A stretch of DNA of 64,000 bases from Isoetes taiwanensis (taxonomy: Eukaryota > Streptophyta > Lycopodiopsida > Isoetales > Isoetaceae), in assembly GCA_021234155.1 (NCBI GenBank), contig JAJEKV010000192.1, forward strand, positions 62,001-126,000, in the 5' to 3' direction. The position numbers were made by a program, and so were the translations under genes. Positions within the stretch are counted from its first letter, which is position 1, and each line of letters starts with the position of its first letter. The notes below the pieces were generated by a model, which worked only from the letters and a program-made list of their open reading frames with translations, did no database searches and was not told the DNA's origin. Shown here in pieces: positions 1 to 10,945 of this stretch.

Positions 1-757
1 AACAATGTTGTAGGTTGTTTAGCCTTCACCTTATGAGCAATAGCTCGTTTCAGCCCCTTTACATACCATTGAATATCCATTTCATCATTCCTTGCAATCT
101 TCCAATGAACCACGGCTTTGAGAATCGCAATGTACCTCTGATTATACTCTCTAATTGATTCGTCTTCCTTTTGTGTGAAATTTGTGCACCTTTCCATAGT
201 CTTATCCTTATCATGGACTTCTTGATAATTAGCAATGAATGCTTCCTTTAATTCATGATATGTCATAGTATTTGGCTGGGTTTGTGCCCATTCCTCCACT
301 GAATCTTGCAAAGAACTATGAAACCAAAGCAAATAATCACCAGCGGTAACTTACATTGCTGGCAATACCTCTCAAACTTCACAATATGCTTCAAAGGATC
401 CCAATCTACGAGATTATCAAACTTGGGAATCCCCATTGTCTGAAAACCCCATACCATAGGTGGTAATACAGCCATCTCTGCCTCTTCTTGGGTTTCTTGA
501 AATTGGAAAAACGAAATTGAATCTCCCTTCAATTTGAAAAACGAAATTGGATTACCTTCTAGATCGGTAAATGGAATCAAAACCTCCTGGATCTGAGAAT
601 TAGACTTCAGATCTGCTCCCAAATCTAAAAACGAAATTGAATCTTGATGCTTTGAGCCCAAAGATTGACTCACCGGTCCCCTTCTTGTTACGATGGAGCT
701 TACTTCTCTTGGGCATAAAACTATGCTCCCCTTGTCAAATTTTGCCCTGCAAATCAA
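1..757 (-). pseudogene. Ty3-type retrotransposon gag fragment
   Basis: The minus strand from about 757 down to the window edge encodes a gag-like capsid region. The upstream part is a 164-residue open frame (757-263). Below about 330 the gag sequence continues in another frame, with a typical plant Ty3 gag pattern: EEWAQ, then FIANYQEVHDKDKT, then REYNQRY and DIQWYVKGL. The change of frame near 330 means a frameshift or small deletion, so this copy is probably dead. It lies just inside a primer-binding-site-like sequence and an LTR edge at 907, which fits the 5' end of a minus-strand element whose pol region lies outside the window. The assignment rests on motif recognition, not a database search. 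Confidence 0.7.
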
Positions 758-885
758 TTACGGCAAAATCCCCTTCACACAAAAAATTGCTCCTTCCTCA
801 ATGGTGTCGTTCTTTACCGACGATCACCAATACCAATGGTAACAACTCCTTTTTCAATGGAAATTCTTGCCGATCAATGGTCTGT

Positions 886-903
886 CGAGCACTGTGGTCG
901 CCA
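886..903 (-). other. Putative primer binding site
   Basis: On the minus strand the sequence directly after the LTR edge reads TGGCGACCACAGTGCTCG, three bases inside the LTR terminus. A TGG start next to an LTR is expected for a tRNA primer site. The priming tRNA cannot be named from this window. Confidence 0.5.
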
Positions 904-906
904 AAT

Positions 907-1175
907 TGTTAGAGCCTGAACTCTAACCTTGCAAGAAGGATGAAAAACCCAATACTCCAAGCTTCAATTTACCCAATCTATGCAATGCACAACACAAAGA
1001 ATCATCATCTCCATAGCTAGATCAAGCAGAATACTCCCTCTCAATACACCGTCTCCCTCTGTTCTTCTCTCTCTACTCAGATAACACTGTGATGATCATG
1101 GATACGTGCAAATATCCTGCACGCGTGCATGTGCATATATCACTCCATATACGGTATACTGTCTTCTATACCACC
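907..1175 (-). mobile_element. LTR (5' LTR of the minus-strand gag element), outer limit unclear
   Basis: The LTR edge is read as TGTTAGAG at 907, next to the primer site and gag. The first 20 bases form a small inverted repeat (GTTAGAG, then CTCTAAC). The partner LTR is outside the window, so the right-hand limit is a guess based on the change to a GTGGTGAG minisatellite. TA-rich stretches near 1137-1170 could hold the element's promoter. Confidence 0.45.
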
Positions 1176-1199
1176 TCAATAATGGTGAGTGTGGTTAGT

Positions 1200-1252
1200 G
1201 TGGTGAGTGGTGACGAGTGTGGTGAGTGGTGACAAGTGTGGTGAGTGGTGAC
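1200..1252. repeat. Minisatellite, about 19-20 bp unit x 2.7
   Basis: Near-perfect repetition of GTGGTGAGTGGTGACRAGT. It lies next to the proposed LTR and has no coding potential of its own. Confidence 0.8.
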
Positions 1253-1398
1253 CACCCCAACACTAGCTGTGCCGTTGCAAATCCGATGAACAATAAGCAG
1301 ATTAGAACCACCCACTTCCTCGCTTCTGCCACAGCCATGGTTTATGCTCTGCTTTTGCAATACAAACCCTTTTTGTAAAGTTTTGGCCCTGTTCATAC

Positions 1399-1437
1399 AC
1401 ATAAAAAATGATGCCCATATCCTCCTTAAAATCCCCC
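1399..1437 (+). repeat. Left arm of a 12-kb-spaced inverted repeat
   Basis: ACATAAAAAATGATGCCC followed by ATCCTCCTTAAAAT and a C run is matched in reverse complement at 13355-13395, with about four mismatches in 39 bases. No clear target-site duplication is visible outside the arms. The pair may mark the ends of one large element or two independent insertions of one repeat. Confidence 0.7.
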
Positions 1438-1439
1438 AT

Positions 1440-1975
1440 AAAAAACCCCTTAAAATCCCCCTTTTCGTGGAATGGACATGATTTTCAGAAATGGGGTATT
1501 TGGCCACAATCCCCCGTTGTGATTTTGTAGATTAATATCCCCTTATTTGAATTTTTTTTATATCCCCCATTGCCATATGCAATGGTCATACCCCTTTTCT
1601 CACAAATAATGTTCATACCCCTTTTTAGGAACAATCCCCCTTTGTGATTTTGTAGTTTAATATACCCTTATTCCGTTCATATCCCTTATTCCGTTCATAC
1701 CCCTCTTCTCAACCATCCTCCTTTTATGTTTAATATCCCCTTATTCCGTTCATACCCCTTTTATGTTTATACTCCTTTTCTGTTCATACTCTTTTTATGT
1801 TTAATATCCCCTTATTCCGTTCATACCCCTATCGTGATTTTGTGTTTAATATCCCCTTATTCCATTCATACCCCTCTTCTCAACCATCCCCTTTTGTGAC
1901 TTTGTATTTAATATCCCGTACTTGGTTAATACCCTTTTCTCAACAATCCCCCTTTTTTATTTTGTAGTTTTATTT
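1440..1975. repeat. C-rich degenerate minisatellite
   Basis: Many imperfect copies of blocks such as TTAATATCCCCTTATTCCG and TTCATACCCCT fill this stretch, giving CCCC runs every 15-30 bases on the plus strand. A compositionally similar but distinct C-rich repeat lies at 12660-13345, just inside the other arm of the inverted pair. No gene is seen. Confidence 0.8.
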
Positions 1976-2190
1976 TGTAGTTTACTTAGATCAGATAATA
2001 AAGCATATGAAGATGTAGATTTGAATGCAGATAGGATGGAATTGGATGTGGATTCTATAAAACAAATTATGTTCGATACAAAAAAAAAAAGAGAAACTGA
2101 AAATTATATGCAATTTCTTAATACCAAGACCATGAATATAGAAAGAACAAGTCAGTAAATCAGTCTATTAAGAGATCAAAGATCAGTACA

Positions 2191-2747
2191 TTAGTCATTC
2201 CTTATAGCCTGCCAACTATGAGCTGACATCGAAAAACAAATCAGATACACAAAACCCCACTTGGTGAGCATTTTTTTGGCAGCCAACTCAGAATTTTGCT
2301 CTAGTAAGTGCTTTACTACTAGATCTAGCTTCTCTAATTGACTGAGGTTTCGAATACCTTTAAAAGTCCTTTGTCTAAACTTGTTTTGTTCTGCCATAAA
2401 TTTTGGAATTTGAGTGTACATCTCATTGACAGTTGAGACCTTCATTAGAAACATACAAACAGCTTCTTTTTCTTTGACACTGAAAAATGAAAATGTCAAT
2501 ACATGTTAAAATATCAATATAATGTATGCATGTTACCTTAAGTCCAATGTGTTAACAAGGACTGCATGTCTTTCCTGAGAAGATACAACGTCCTCTTCTT
2601 GCTCTTCTTGCTCTGGATTTATAAATCCTGATTAGTAACTTGCATATAATACATGAAATGACAGAGAAAAAATACCTAAGTCTGGCGGTTGTGCCGAAGC
2701 CTGTTCTTCTTTGCTACTTCTGCCATAATTTTGCTCCTTATTAATTT
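2191..2747 (-). CDS. Unrecognised gene, three spliced exons
   Basis: Three minus-strand exons are inferred: 2747-2676, 2637-2537 and 2479 downward to a stop at 2191. They are separated by two short introns with GT donors and good acceptors (TTACTAATCAG, CATTTTTCAG). The frame stays open across both junctions. The product is acidic and glutamine-rich at first (QEEQEED), followed by a helical segment containing NEMYTQIPKFMAEQNKFRQ and LEKLDLVVKHLLEQNSELAAKK. The last exon may splice again before 2191. I do not recognise the family. Clean introns argue it was once expressed. It could be a host gene or a gene carried by the inverted-repeat-bounded block; the gene at 3080-3588 lies just upstream on the same strand. 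Confidence 0.5.
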
Positions 2748-3079
2748 CTGTTGTAAATAAATGTTTACGCTTGAAGCATATGCATAGGCCAATGTTATAA
2801 GATGCCTACAACTAAGCCATATCCAAAAAAGCCAAGCAGCAACAAAAGCATGTCATCACAGTAATTTGAGAAAGCAATTCGTATGCCAGGGCCACTTAAG
2901 CAATTAAATCTATCATCAAATTTACGCCTAGATAACCGACTGAATATATATAGCTTATAAAATTAGTCCCCACTAAATTAGTATAAGACCTGATTTAGCT
3001 GGATGGAATTATTATCAGAATCGTCAGGGTAGCTATCATACAAATATGTACACAATGAACGTTATCCCTTTCACTTATA

Positions 3080-3588
3080 TCAAAGTGTCGCTTTAGCATT
3101 GCTTGTAGCAGTGTCAAGCTTATCAAGAGAGGTATCTATCTCCTCTCTAACATTCTTTGAGGTTGTTTCCACCTAATACAAAGTCAAACGAGCACATTGT
3201 CATTTTATTGCCTCCGTGACAAATCCCCATTTTAAGTTGGCAAGAACAAAACAATGTAAGGGAAAAAGAAACAAGAGCAAGATTGAACTAGAACTCTTGC
3301 ATTATTTTTATAAATTTTGCTTATCTTTTCCATAAGTTCTTCGACTTTCTCGGCGTCTTTTTCTACAACCTCAGCTAGGTGTTCAACAGCTTTTGCAACA
3401 CACTCTACATCTTTAGCCAATACCTCTGTTGCGTTTGCTACCTTTCTGAAGGCGGCAGAATTTTGATCGGTCATATCTCTCACATCCGGTGTCAGATTTT
3501 CATGTGCGTGGGCTTGTTGGAAAGCTGGTTCAGAGATCTTTCCAACGGTGTATGGTACCTGCATGCTTGGCTTTGTTTCTGTGCTCAA
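3080..3588 (-). CDS. Small coiled-coil protein gene, two exons
   Basis: Exon 1 (3588-3296) and exon 2 (3172-3080, ending in TGA) join in frame across a GT...TTTGTATTAG intron. The product is about 128 residues. From residue 45 it is a continuous amphipathic helix with heptad-like spacing (KVANATEVLAKDVECVAKAV, then EKDAEKVEELMEKISK, then REEIDTSLDKLDTATSNAKA). The first 45 codons overlap, on the opposite strand, the first unit of the 180-bp tandem repeat, so the start may have been captured from repeat sequence. A similar KKVEELMKQ string is encoded on the plus strand at 10150-10172. The function is unknown. Confidence 0.45.
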
Positions 3589-3812
3589 ATTGGCACTTTT
3601 CCGGGCTGTGTGCTAGGGTTTCTGTGGCAACCGGTAGACACTTCGACGGACTGTATCTCTCACACCCGGTGTCATATTTTCATGTTCTTGGGCTTGTTGG
3701 AAAGCTGGTTCAGAGAGCTTTCCAAAGGTGTATGATACCTGCTTGTTTGTCTTTGTTTCAGTGCTCAAATCTGCTGTTTTCTGGGCTGTGTGCTAGGGTT
3801 TTGGTGGCAGCC
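3455..3812 (+). repeat. Tandem repeat, two ~180 bp units (first pair)
   Basis: Units start at TATCTCTCACATCCGGTG (about 3474) and TATCTCTCACACCCGGTG (about 3653) and run through GGGCTTGTTGGAAAGCTGG and GGGCTGTGTGCTAGGG. A second pair lies at 4028-4385. Open frames seen across these units are products of the repetition, not genes. Confidence 0.85.
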
Positions 3813-4027
3813 CTTCTTCTTCCTTATTTGAGAAGTATAGCCCTCGCCTGATGCCGTTGTTGGCCTTGGCCACGCGGTGTTGAAAGGTGTGTGTTGTACT
3901 CTTATTGAAGGGTACGAGAATGTTTTACTAATTCATACCCTACTTCCTGATGGTGTTGTTGATGAAAGTCCGACACCAATATAGGGATTGGCGTATGTTT
4001 TAGTAAGTATTCGATTGGTCTCGTCTT

Positions 4028-4385
4028 GCGGCAGAATTTTGATCGGTCATATCTCTCGCATCCGGTGTCAGATTTTCATGTGCTTGGGCTTGTTGGAAAG
4101 TTGGTTCAGAGATCTTTCCAGGGTGTATGGTACCTGCATGCTTGGCTTTGTTTCTGTGCTCAAATTGGCACTTTTACGGGCTGTGTGCTAGGGTTTCTGT
4201 GGCAATCGGTAGACACTTCGATGGACTGTATCTCTCACATCCAAAGGTCGATTTTTATGTGCTTGGGCTTGTTGGAAAGCTGGTTCAGAGATCTTTCCAA
4301 TGGTGTATGATACCTGCATGCTTGTCTTTGTTTCGGTGCTCAAATCTGCACTTTGCCGGGCTGTGTGCTAGGGTTTTTGTGGCGG
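4028..4385 (+). repeat. Tandem repeat, two ~180 bp units (second pair)
   Basis: Same unit as at 3455-3812, offset by about 575 bases, so the dimer itself was duplicated together with an unrelated ~215-base spacer (3813-4027). The final unit ends abruptly at the start of the LINE. Confidence 0.85.
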
Positions 4386-4879
4386 TACACACACACCGAT
4401 ATCCGTGAGTCGTCGCCCAAGTCATACCCCAAGTCATGGCCACGACACGCCCCCGTGTGTGGACCCACACTTGGTTGGTGAGCTACCCGCACCACACCAA
4501 CCCATCCCGGAAGGCCCAAACACACCAACCACCGGTTGACCCCACGCAGGCAGAGCCCTCCGGGAAGACCATGAAGGGGCCACCAAGGAAGAGGCCTCGG
4601 GCAGGGAGAGATGTCTTCCATGAAGAGGGAGGCCCGTTTTAAGGCTCCATACCCGACAGGCGGGCTACACAAAAGTAATCCGGCCACCAACCTTTGGAGC
4701 CGCGATCCAGCGGCGGTTGAGGCCATCAGCAGGTCACGCCTTTGCGTGCCTCCCCGACAGGGTGGAGAACATAACATCTCGGATGTTGCGCAGTGCTTGG
4801 TGCCGTAAAAAACGACTTAATCACGTAATTGAGGATCGCGCATTTACGTGAAGATGATAGCATCCACTTGCTACAATTT

Positions 4880-5914
4880 GACGTATTAAGAATACCGCCA
4901 GGCTTGCGTGATATGAGGGGGCAGTAGACACCGCGGTTGGCAGCCATGGAAGCCGGGACGCAGACAGAACCGGTAGAGCAGAGAGACACCAGAACCCCTC
5001 GCCTCGATCCAGCCGAGGTTGAGGAGGCTAAGGCCACGCACGAGGAGCACAGCCGCCTGCCGCCGAGGTTGCGGAGGCCGCCACCGCGAGACAAGGATTC
5101 CGTGACGCTTTGAAGCTAGCCAAAGTAACCGAAAGCCGGAGTAAGGATTTAGCACGAGATCGGGAGCTACAGGAGCTTCGGGCGGCCGTTGCCCAGCAAG
5201 GCAAAGGCCTCCATGCCGAGGCACATGAGCAACTCCGCCATTGCACGCGGGAGATGGCAAGACATGACAACGTCCTGCAAGAGCTGAGCTCCAGACTTCG
5301 GAGAACAGAAACCACAGCAAAGAACACACCAACCCCGCGAACCCACCAACCTACAGGACGTCAACCTGGAACACATGCCGCGGACACATCGATCACGCCG
5401 CCGCCACCACCCCGGCGCGCCCCGCCACCCTATGCCTCACCCACCTCAACCAACACACAGTGCGGCCCCGGCGAACTTCGGAACGAGACGCAGGGGCCGC
5501 AATGTGGTAGTGCGAGGCCCGACCACGGAGTCGGAGAACATCTCACTTCCCCTCCGCATTACGATCTTGGACCTGATGATGTTCCCGGCACTGTGACCAT
5601 TGGAAAGGCAAGTCGTCATGGAATTCAGCCGATGACGCCCGGGTGGTCATCTTCACGCTTGAGAGCGTGCGAAGCGGGTGGCCATCCCGCCGTACCGGAA
5701 GTTGAAGGGGACGGCTCAGACGCTGACCGACTTGACCCCCAAAGACGAAGAGACCCGGCGTGAGCTGGCCAAAGTCGTGGACCGCCGCCAGACATGGAGG
5801 GGCAGCCGGGCTGGTCCGGGGAAGGATGCTTGTAGTCCGGGTAGCCAAACAGGGGATGCGAGCACTCCGCCCCTCGAGTCCCCTCCGAGGGGACCACCAC
5901 TACCACCGACCTGA
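4880..5914 (+). pseudogene. LINE ORF1-like, coiled-coil, frameshifted
   Basis: A charged helical stretch (DALKLAKVTESRSKDLARD, ELQELRAAVAQQGKGLHAEA, EMARHDNVLQELSSRLRR; about 5100-5310) is followed by a proline-rich linker. A C-terminal part in another frame contains RKLKGTAQTLTDLTPKDEET (about 5700-5760). Coiled coil followed by a basic C-terminal domain is the usual arrangement of LINE ORF1 RNA-binding proteins. At least two frame changes break it. No CCHC zinc knuckle is visible. The assignment rests on position upstream of the endonuclease and on general character. Confidence 0.5.
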
Positions 5915-6199
5915 AGTGGCGATGCATGCCACTAAATAGGGATCGTGGCCTCCATGCCGCGGGTATCCCGGAATTGCCGCGGGCTTTCCATGGCGTAAGG
6001 GGAACAGTCTCAATTCCGCCGCCATGGACATGGACCTTATCTTCCTCATGGAAAACATGGGAACATGCTTTGGTCACAAAGCTACCTGATTTGCCAGATA
6101 CCAGCATCTCCCACTTCAATGAGTGCACCGGAAACGAGGACACGGAGGAATTGGCGTGTTGTTACCGCATCGCCTTGGCCCAATCGGTCTCCCCTCAAA

Positions 6200-6765
6200 G
6201 GCGCGCTATGCACACCGGGATACTGGCGGGTAACGAAAAAAGATAACGCGATGGCAGCCCCTCTCTTTTGTGGCGGCTTGCTACTTCCCATATGTTTGAG
6301 AGCAACATTTACCACACGCGCGGATGTGGGATGAAGCAGAGCCCTATGTCGATCTATATGATGACATACGCCAGCATGCATAATTGGGCAAGGTCATGTT
6401 GCTTGGAGATTTCAATGCGCCACCTGGGGCGGAGCAGATCCCAAAAATTAGCACCTCTAGTCGAGGATGTGTTGCAAATGGACCCCGCAGATGGTTTGAC
6501 CAAGGGCGCCGATGACGCCGGTGACACGGTATGGCGGCACCGGCGTCTTTCGGGCGAAATCTTTGACCCGGTCATTTGCAATGGGTCGGCACGCTGGGTC
6601 GCCCTCCGCCCGCTTCACTTGTAGACGTGGAGAACCGTGGGGCACACCGGTGTGGTGGATTACGTGCTAGCAGACGAAAGCAATGCCTACACTTGATCAC
6701 TTTCGCCACTAAATGACATGTGGCCGGACGAGGAAGTAGACTCCACCATCAGCCCCCCCGTTTTG
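6200..6765 (+). pseudogene. LINE apurinic-type endonuclease domain
   Basis: KVMLLGDFNAPPG at about 6390-6430 contains the GDFNA motif of the exonuclease-endonuclease-phosphatase fold used by APE-type LINEs to nick target DNA. About 230 bases downstream, HTGVVDYVLAD (about 6641-6673) matches the conserved IDYVL-type motif near the end of the same domain. The two motifs lie in different frames of a decayed sequence, so the domain is not intact. It sits immediately 5' of the RT domain, as expected. Confidence 0.75.
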
Positions 6766-7379
6766 CAGATAGATTGGCAGCCAACCGAAAGCACCCATTG
6801 CCCCAACACCCCATGTACCACCTGTTATGGCCCGACTATGATCATGCGGCGTCTATGCGAGGATGCTTGAGCATGAGTCACGGGAGTGCCGCGAACTCCC
6901 CACACTTCAACAAGGATGGCCCACCGAAACCAGGACTTTTGGAGGGTAGGGGATGATGCTTTGGGAGAGACCGCCTCGACGATCCACGTGGGCTGCTGCA
7001 CCTTCCCCAAGAATCACGGGTTCGATGACGAATGTCGGAGTTGAAACGATGGCTCCGCCAAGTCGCCGACCCCACCATTCACCCGCAGGTCCGTCCACAC
7101 AATATCGCTCCTTCCTCAAGACCAAGAAAGCTGTGTACCTTTATGAGCACCAAAGAATGATGTTTGGTCTTCTAGACCGCCACCCTAGGGCCTTACGGAG
7201 AAAGATCTTGAGTAAGCACACAGCCCTTACGCGAAATATTACCCCCGAACAATGGGTGAGATACTTTGCAGCCACTGTATGACCCAATGGGAAGCCGCAC
7301 CGGCATTCTCCGCATGTGCCTAGCAATCGGGTCATTCTTGAAGGGGATGTCATAATGGGCCTGCAACGCCTACGCTAAC

Positions 7380-9270
7380 GGGAAGGCAGCCAGATTTGGA
7401 TGGTATGCGTGTGAGAGCTTCTCAAGTGGGTCGGCCCCCAATGGTGCCGGTTCTCACAGCACTCTTCAACAGGGCATTGCAAGAAGGCTTCCCCCCGCAC
7501 TGGACTACCAGTAGAGTTGTGCCCATATACAAAGCAGGGGACCCCCACAGCCCAGCCAACTAGCATGGAATAAAATAATGGCTAAGATTAGCCAAATGGC
7601 TATTTTGTAGCAGTTTTGCTAAGAAAAATGGCTAAAGTAAATGGAAAAAATGCCCAAAAAAAAGAAAATTTTAGCCCAATTTTTTTGCCGCCCAAGTGAG
7701 TTCTTAGGTTGAATAGCCAAACCTTTACCTCCAGACATATCCATCAGGACATCGATTAGCTAAACCTAAGATAGAGTGGGCTTGGAAAAATGGATAGATT
7801 AGCCCAAAATTTAACATCAATGTATGTACTAACTTTAAGAAATTTCAAATAGGGTTTATATTTTTCTTTTTCTTTTCACTTTCTTTCTTGTTCCAAGTAC
7901 AAAGTTGAAGCATTAGAGGAAAAGGAACAATGTAGTCTCTTTTTTTTTTTTTTAAGTTTTTGAACATGTTCATGTATGTCTTGATTTATGTATTTACAAT
8001 AAATTCAATGTCTTTGCCAAAATGCTTGGATTCTTTTAAATTACTATATCGTGATGGCTAATATTTGCCTTTCCATTTTGTGAAAGTTTAGCCAAAAGCA
8101 AGAAACTGTGATGGAGAAAAACCAGTTAGTTTAGCCAAGTGTTAGAAATGTCTAGCCCCAATTTGAAGGTAGTTTAGCTAAACCTATTTTGGCTACACTA
8201 AAAATATAGGAGTAGTAATTTATTCCATGCCAACTATCGTACCATTATGGTCAGTTCTGTCTTTGCCAAGTTGCTTGCCGGGATTCTTGAGCGGCGATTG
8301 ACACTTTGGGCAGATGATGGAGAAGTGCGGGCTCGCACGCAGGCAGGCTTCCGCCCCCGGCATTCTACTATTGACCATATCTTCACTCTGCGAACACTCA
8401 TAGAGGATAGCCAGAATCGACGCCAGAATCTGTACTGTTGCTTTGTGGATTTCGCAAAGGCTTTTGACACAAAGCCTCTGGGATAAGTTGTGGGACGATT
8501 GAGACGCCTAGGGACCCCCGGCCGACTTGCGAATGCTATATATAGGCACTATACGAGGCTTGCTCCGATCGCCTCACACCGGCCGGGGGAGCCCGCTTGT
8601 TAGTAGCATTGGGGTGCGCCGTGGCTGCCCTCTATCCCCAACGCTCTTCGGGCTTGTACATTGACCAGCTAGAAGAATGGCTAGCCGAAAGCACCGGGAG
8701 GGGGGAGGCGCCAGTTGATGCACCACATAATCCGCAAACTCATATATGCCGATGATGTTGACCTGCTCCGCGATATACCCCCAGGGACATGCAACGCCAC
8801 CTCGATGCTTTGGACACTTTCTCGCAATTCACTCGAGAGTTAACTTGGCCAAGACGAGGGTGCCGGGTCCCATCATCCCGGCACCCACGCCTTCCCTCAT
8901 TCACTTACCAAAAGTGTAGTGGAGGTGGCTCACCTTTTATAAGTATTTGGGCATTGAGTTTTCTACTACCACACACCGATGCATCCATCGTTTCTGCGGG
9001 TCACCGCAGTCGGAAAGCCATGTATGCAATGCAAAACAACAAATACAAGGTATGCATGGGGTCACCAGCACACCTGCTCGTGGCCTTGGTTGAACCGTCC
9101 TCCTCTATGGGGCGTATGTGGGGGCCAAAGATATCCCTCACCACTTGGAACGATCTAGAGCAGGTACGTAAGGCTTTCTTGGCCCGGCACCGGAATGAAA
9201 TCCACGGTCCCATATCGATCTTGCTCCAAGAGACAGGGCTTCCTTCCATTACAGAGGGCTGCTACTGAAC
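7380..9270 (+). pseudogene. LINE reverse transcriptase, interrupted
   Basis: The N-terminal part (about 7440-7562) encodes LTALFNRALQEGFPPHW followed by VVPIYKAGD and PANY. The frame is broken by a DNA transposon at 7563-8230 and resumes with NYRTIMVSSVFAKLLAGILE, QAGFRPRHSTIDHIF and FVDFAKAFDT (8439-8469), the catalytic-aspartate motif A. Motif C follows as YADD (8745-8756) and then a C-terminal LLYGAYV-like region near 9090-9120. This is the standard block order of LINE RTs. Several further frame changes exist beyond 8470. Confidence 0.85.
7563..8230. mobile_element. 668-bp non-autonomous DNA transposon inside the LINE RT
   Basis: The element begins GCATGGAATAAA and ends with its exact reverse complement, TTTATTCCATGC (12-bp terminal inverted repeats). 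CAACTA at 7557-7562 is repeated at 8231-8236, a 6-bp duplication (7 bp if the right boundary is placed one base earlier). Removing the insert restores the RT reading through PANYRTI. The interior is AT-rich, has several GGCTAA/TTAGCC copies near both ends and no coding frame. The superfamily is uncertain. Confidence 0.8.
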
Positions 9271-10110
9271 GCCACATTATTTACTTCCGTAAGGTGGTGG
9301 CTATGGATGAAGCCCGGCTGCCCAACCTTGCTTTGGCAAAGGGCGATGGGGCCCGCAAATGACTCAAAGCCCGGGCCGAAAGACAAGCAAGCCCAAGTGG
9401 TTCTCGCTATGGAATGTGCAGCACACGATGTGGACCGCTGCATACACCGGCGGAACGCTACGCCTTGAAGCAAGATTTCTTGATGCTTGCTTCATGGCCA
9501 AGCTTTGGGATGCAGAGGCCCCGCCACATGTCAAGGTGGCAAATAATCGACAAAGAAGGTTAATCCCATGTTCACGAGGGGCCCACACCACTACCGCGCA
9601 CCCATCTACCCATGAAAAAGCGCCAGGGTGATTGCTTCCATTCAAGACAGTGCACCCACCTCCGCATTGAGACAGGGAGATGGATTCGAGCCGCGCGAGG
9701 ACAGAGTCCGCCGCTGGTTTGCCAACAGGGCCATTGAGGATGAAAGTCACGCCTCCCACTGCTCCGTGCATCAGCATATCCGGGGCTCGGTATGCTCTGT
9801 TAGTTGTGCCCCATCGCCTTGCATGAGCTAATCGAGCACGCCCTCTCAGAGGGTTTGTTGGGATCAGACCTCAGGGAGGCAATGGATACGCCGGACTCGC
9901 TTATGCCCCCGTCCGACATTAACCTCACCGTACTTGTGATTATGTATATAATCAGGTGCGGTATGTCAAAGATCCTTATTGCTACTAAGGTTTTTCCCTA
10001 AAACCCTTCTTCGGGCGGGGTTTTAATCCCGTAGTAATACGCGCTTTCTTTCTCTCTCTTTGTACTTGGGTCCCATAGGCCAGTTGGTCTCCGTGGACGA
10101 TAAAATCATA

Positions 10111-10135
10111 TTCTATTCTATTCTATTCTATTCTA
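10111..10135 (+). repeat. (TTCTA)5 3' tail of the LINE
   Basis: Five perfect TTCTA units follow the unique 3' end GACGATAAAATCATA. The minus-strand copy at 24585-24610 ends with the same unique sequence and three units. A pentanucleotide tail shared by two copies at unrelated sites is a family trait, not a chance microsatellite. Confidence 0.85.
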
Positions 10136-10734
10136 TTTCATCTATGAGTAAAAAAGTCGAAGAACTTATGAAACAGTATATGAAACCAACATCATGTTTA
10201 ATAGCTACGGGACCTTTATTATTCTTTGTCAGTTTTGCAAAATACAACTTCCTTCGTTATAATAAATGTTTCACTAATAGATAAGATAAGTTTTATTGGC
10301 AATGTTGACCATTTAGGTCCTAAAACACATAACAGTGCTGTTTATTACAGTGGAGTGTATAACTGAAGTAATTGTCTGGAGAACCATCTTGTTCATTAGA
10401 CGTCTCTTTAAAAATGCTCCTACTTCAAGCATTTCAGTGGATTATAATTTTGTGGGAAAGGTAACTTACCAATCGATAAAGATGGACACTTACGAATCAA
10501 AATCAAAGGATAGGCGTACTAGCTTATATTTAAGGAAGGATATCCCTTGCCAATGCATTTTGCTCCTTATGTTGCTAGTTAATACTTGTTTCTTCTGTTT
10601 CTATTTAGAATCCTGAAAAAATTTAAGACATACCGTCTATTCCGTCCACAATTTGCTTCTCTTTCTGTGGGGTGAAGCCAGCACCAAAGGAACAGATATA
10701 TTTTCCGACAGTCAAGGGCACAGTCAAGGGCAGT

Positions 10735-10945
10735 TGCAGAACAAACACAATTCTGAACAAATCAATTACCAAGAACAGCAACTTAAGTTAATAGAACAAA
10801 ATAGAGCATTTACAGAACATGGACAAATTAATTGCTAAAACTGTAAGTTAAGTTAATACAAGAGACAAACAGAGCATTTGCAGAATATACACATTCTGGA
10901 CAAATTGGTTGAGAAAAACTGTAACTTAAGTTAATAGAAGAGGCG
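10735..10945 (+). repeat. Imperfect tandem repeat, ~70 bp x 3
   Basis: Each unit carries AACTTAAGTTAATAGA-like sequence, AGAGCATTTRCAGAA and GGACAAATTRRTTG. The stretch between the LINE end (10135) and 11530 is otherwise AT-rich with no gene I can support. Confidence 0.7.

Larger units (their letters stand above)
4386..10135 (+). mobile_element. Near-full-length LINE with (TTCTA)n tail
   Basis: A 5.75 kb GC-rich block on the plus strand with the order expected of an APE-type non-LTR retrotransposon: ORF1-like coiled-coil region (about 4.4-5.9 kb), endonuclease (6.2-6.8 kb), reverse transcriptase (7.4-9.3 kb), a 3' region and a short tandem tail (five TTCTA copies at 10111-10135). The coding frames are broken many times and a 668-bp DNA transposon splits the RT, so this copy is inactive. 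A second copy lies on the minus strand at 24585-28222 with the same tail type. The 5' boundary is set by the end of the 180-bp repeat; I see no convincing target-site duplication. Confidence 0.8.

Noticed and set aside
1440..1975. G-quadruplex cluster on the minus strand
   Set aside because: The C runs are mostly 15-30 bases apart, too far for canonical quadruplex loops.
3379..4408. Long plus-strand ORFs such as 3489-3851 and 4026-4310
   Set aside because: They read through the 180-bp tandem repeat in different frames and share peptides only because the DNA is repeated.
10141..10284. Possible continuation of the 3.1-3.6 kb gene after the LINE (KKVEELMKQ)
   Set aside because: Only about 25 bases resemble the exon and the orientation is opposite; the evidence is too thin to call a gene.
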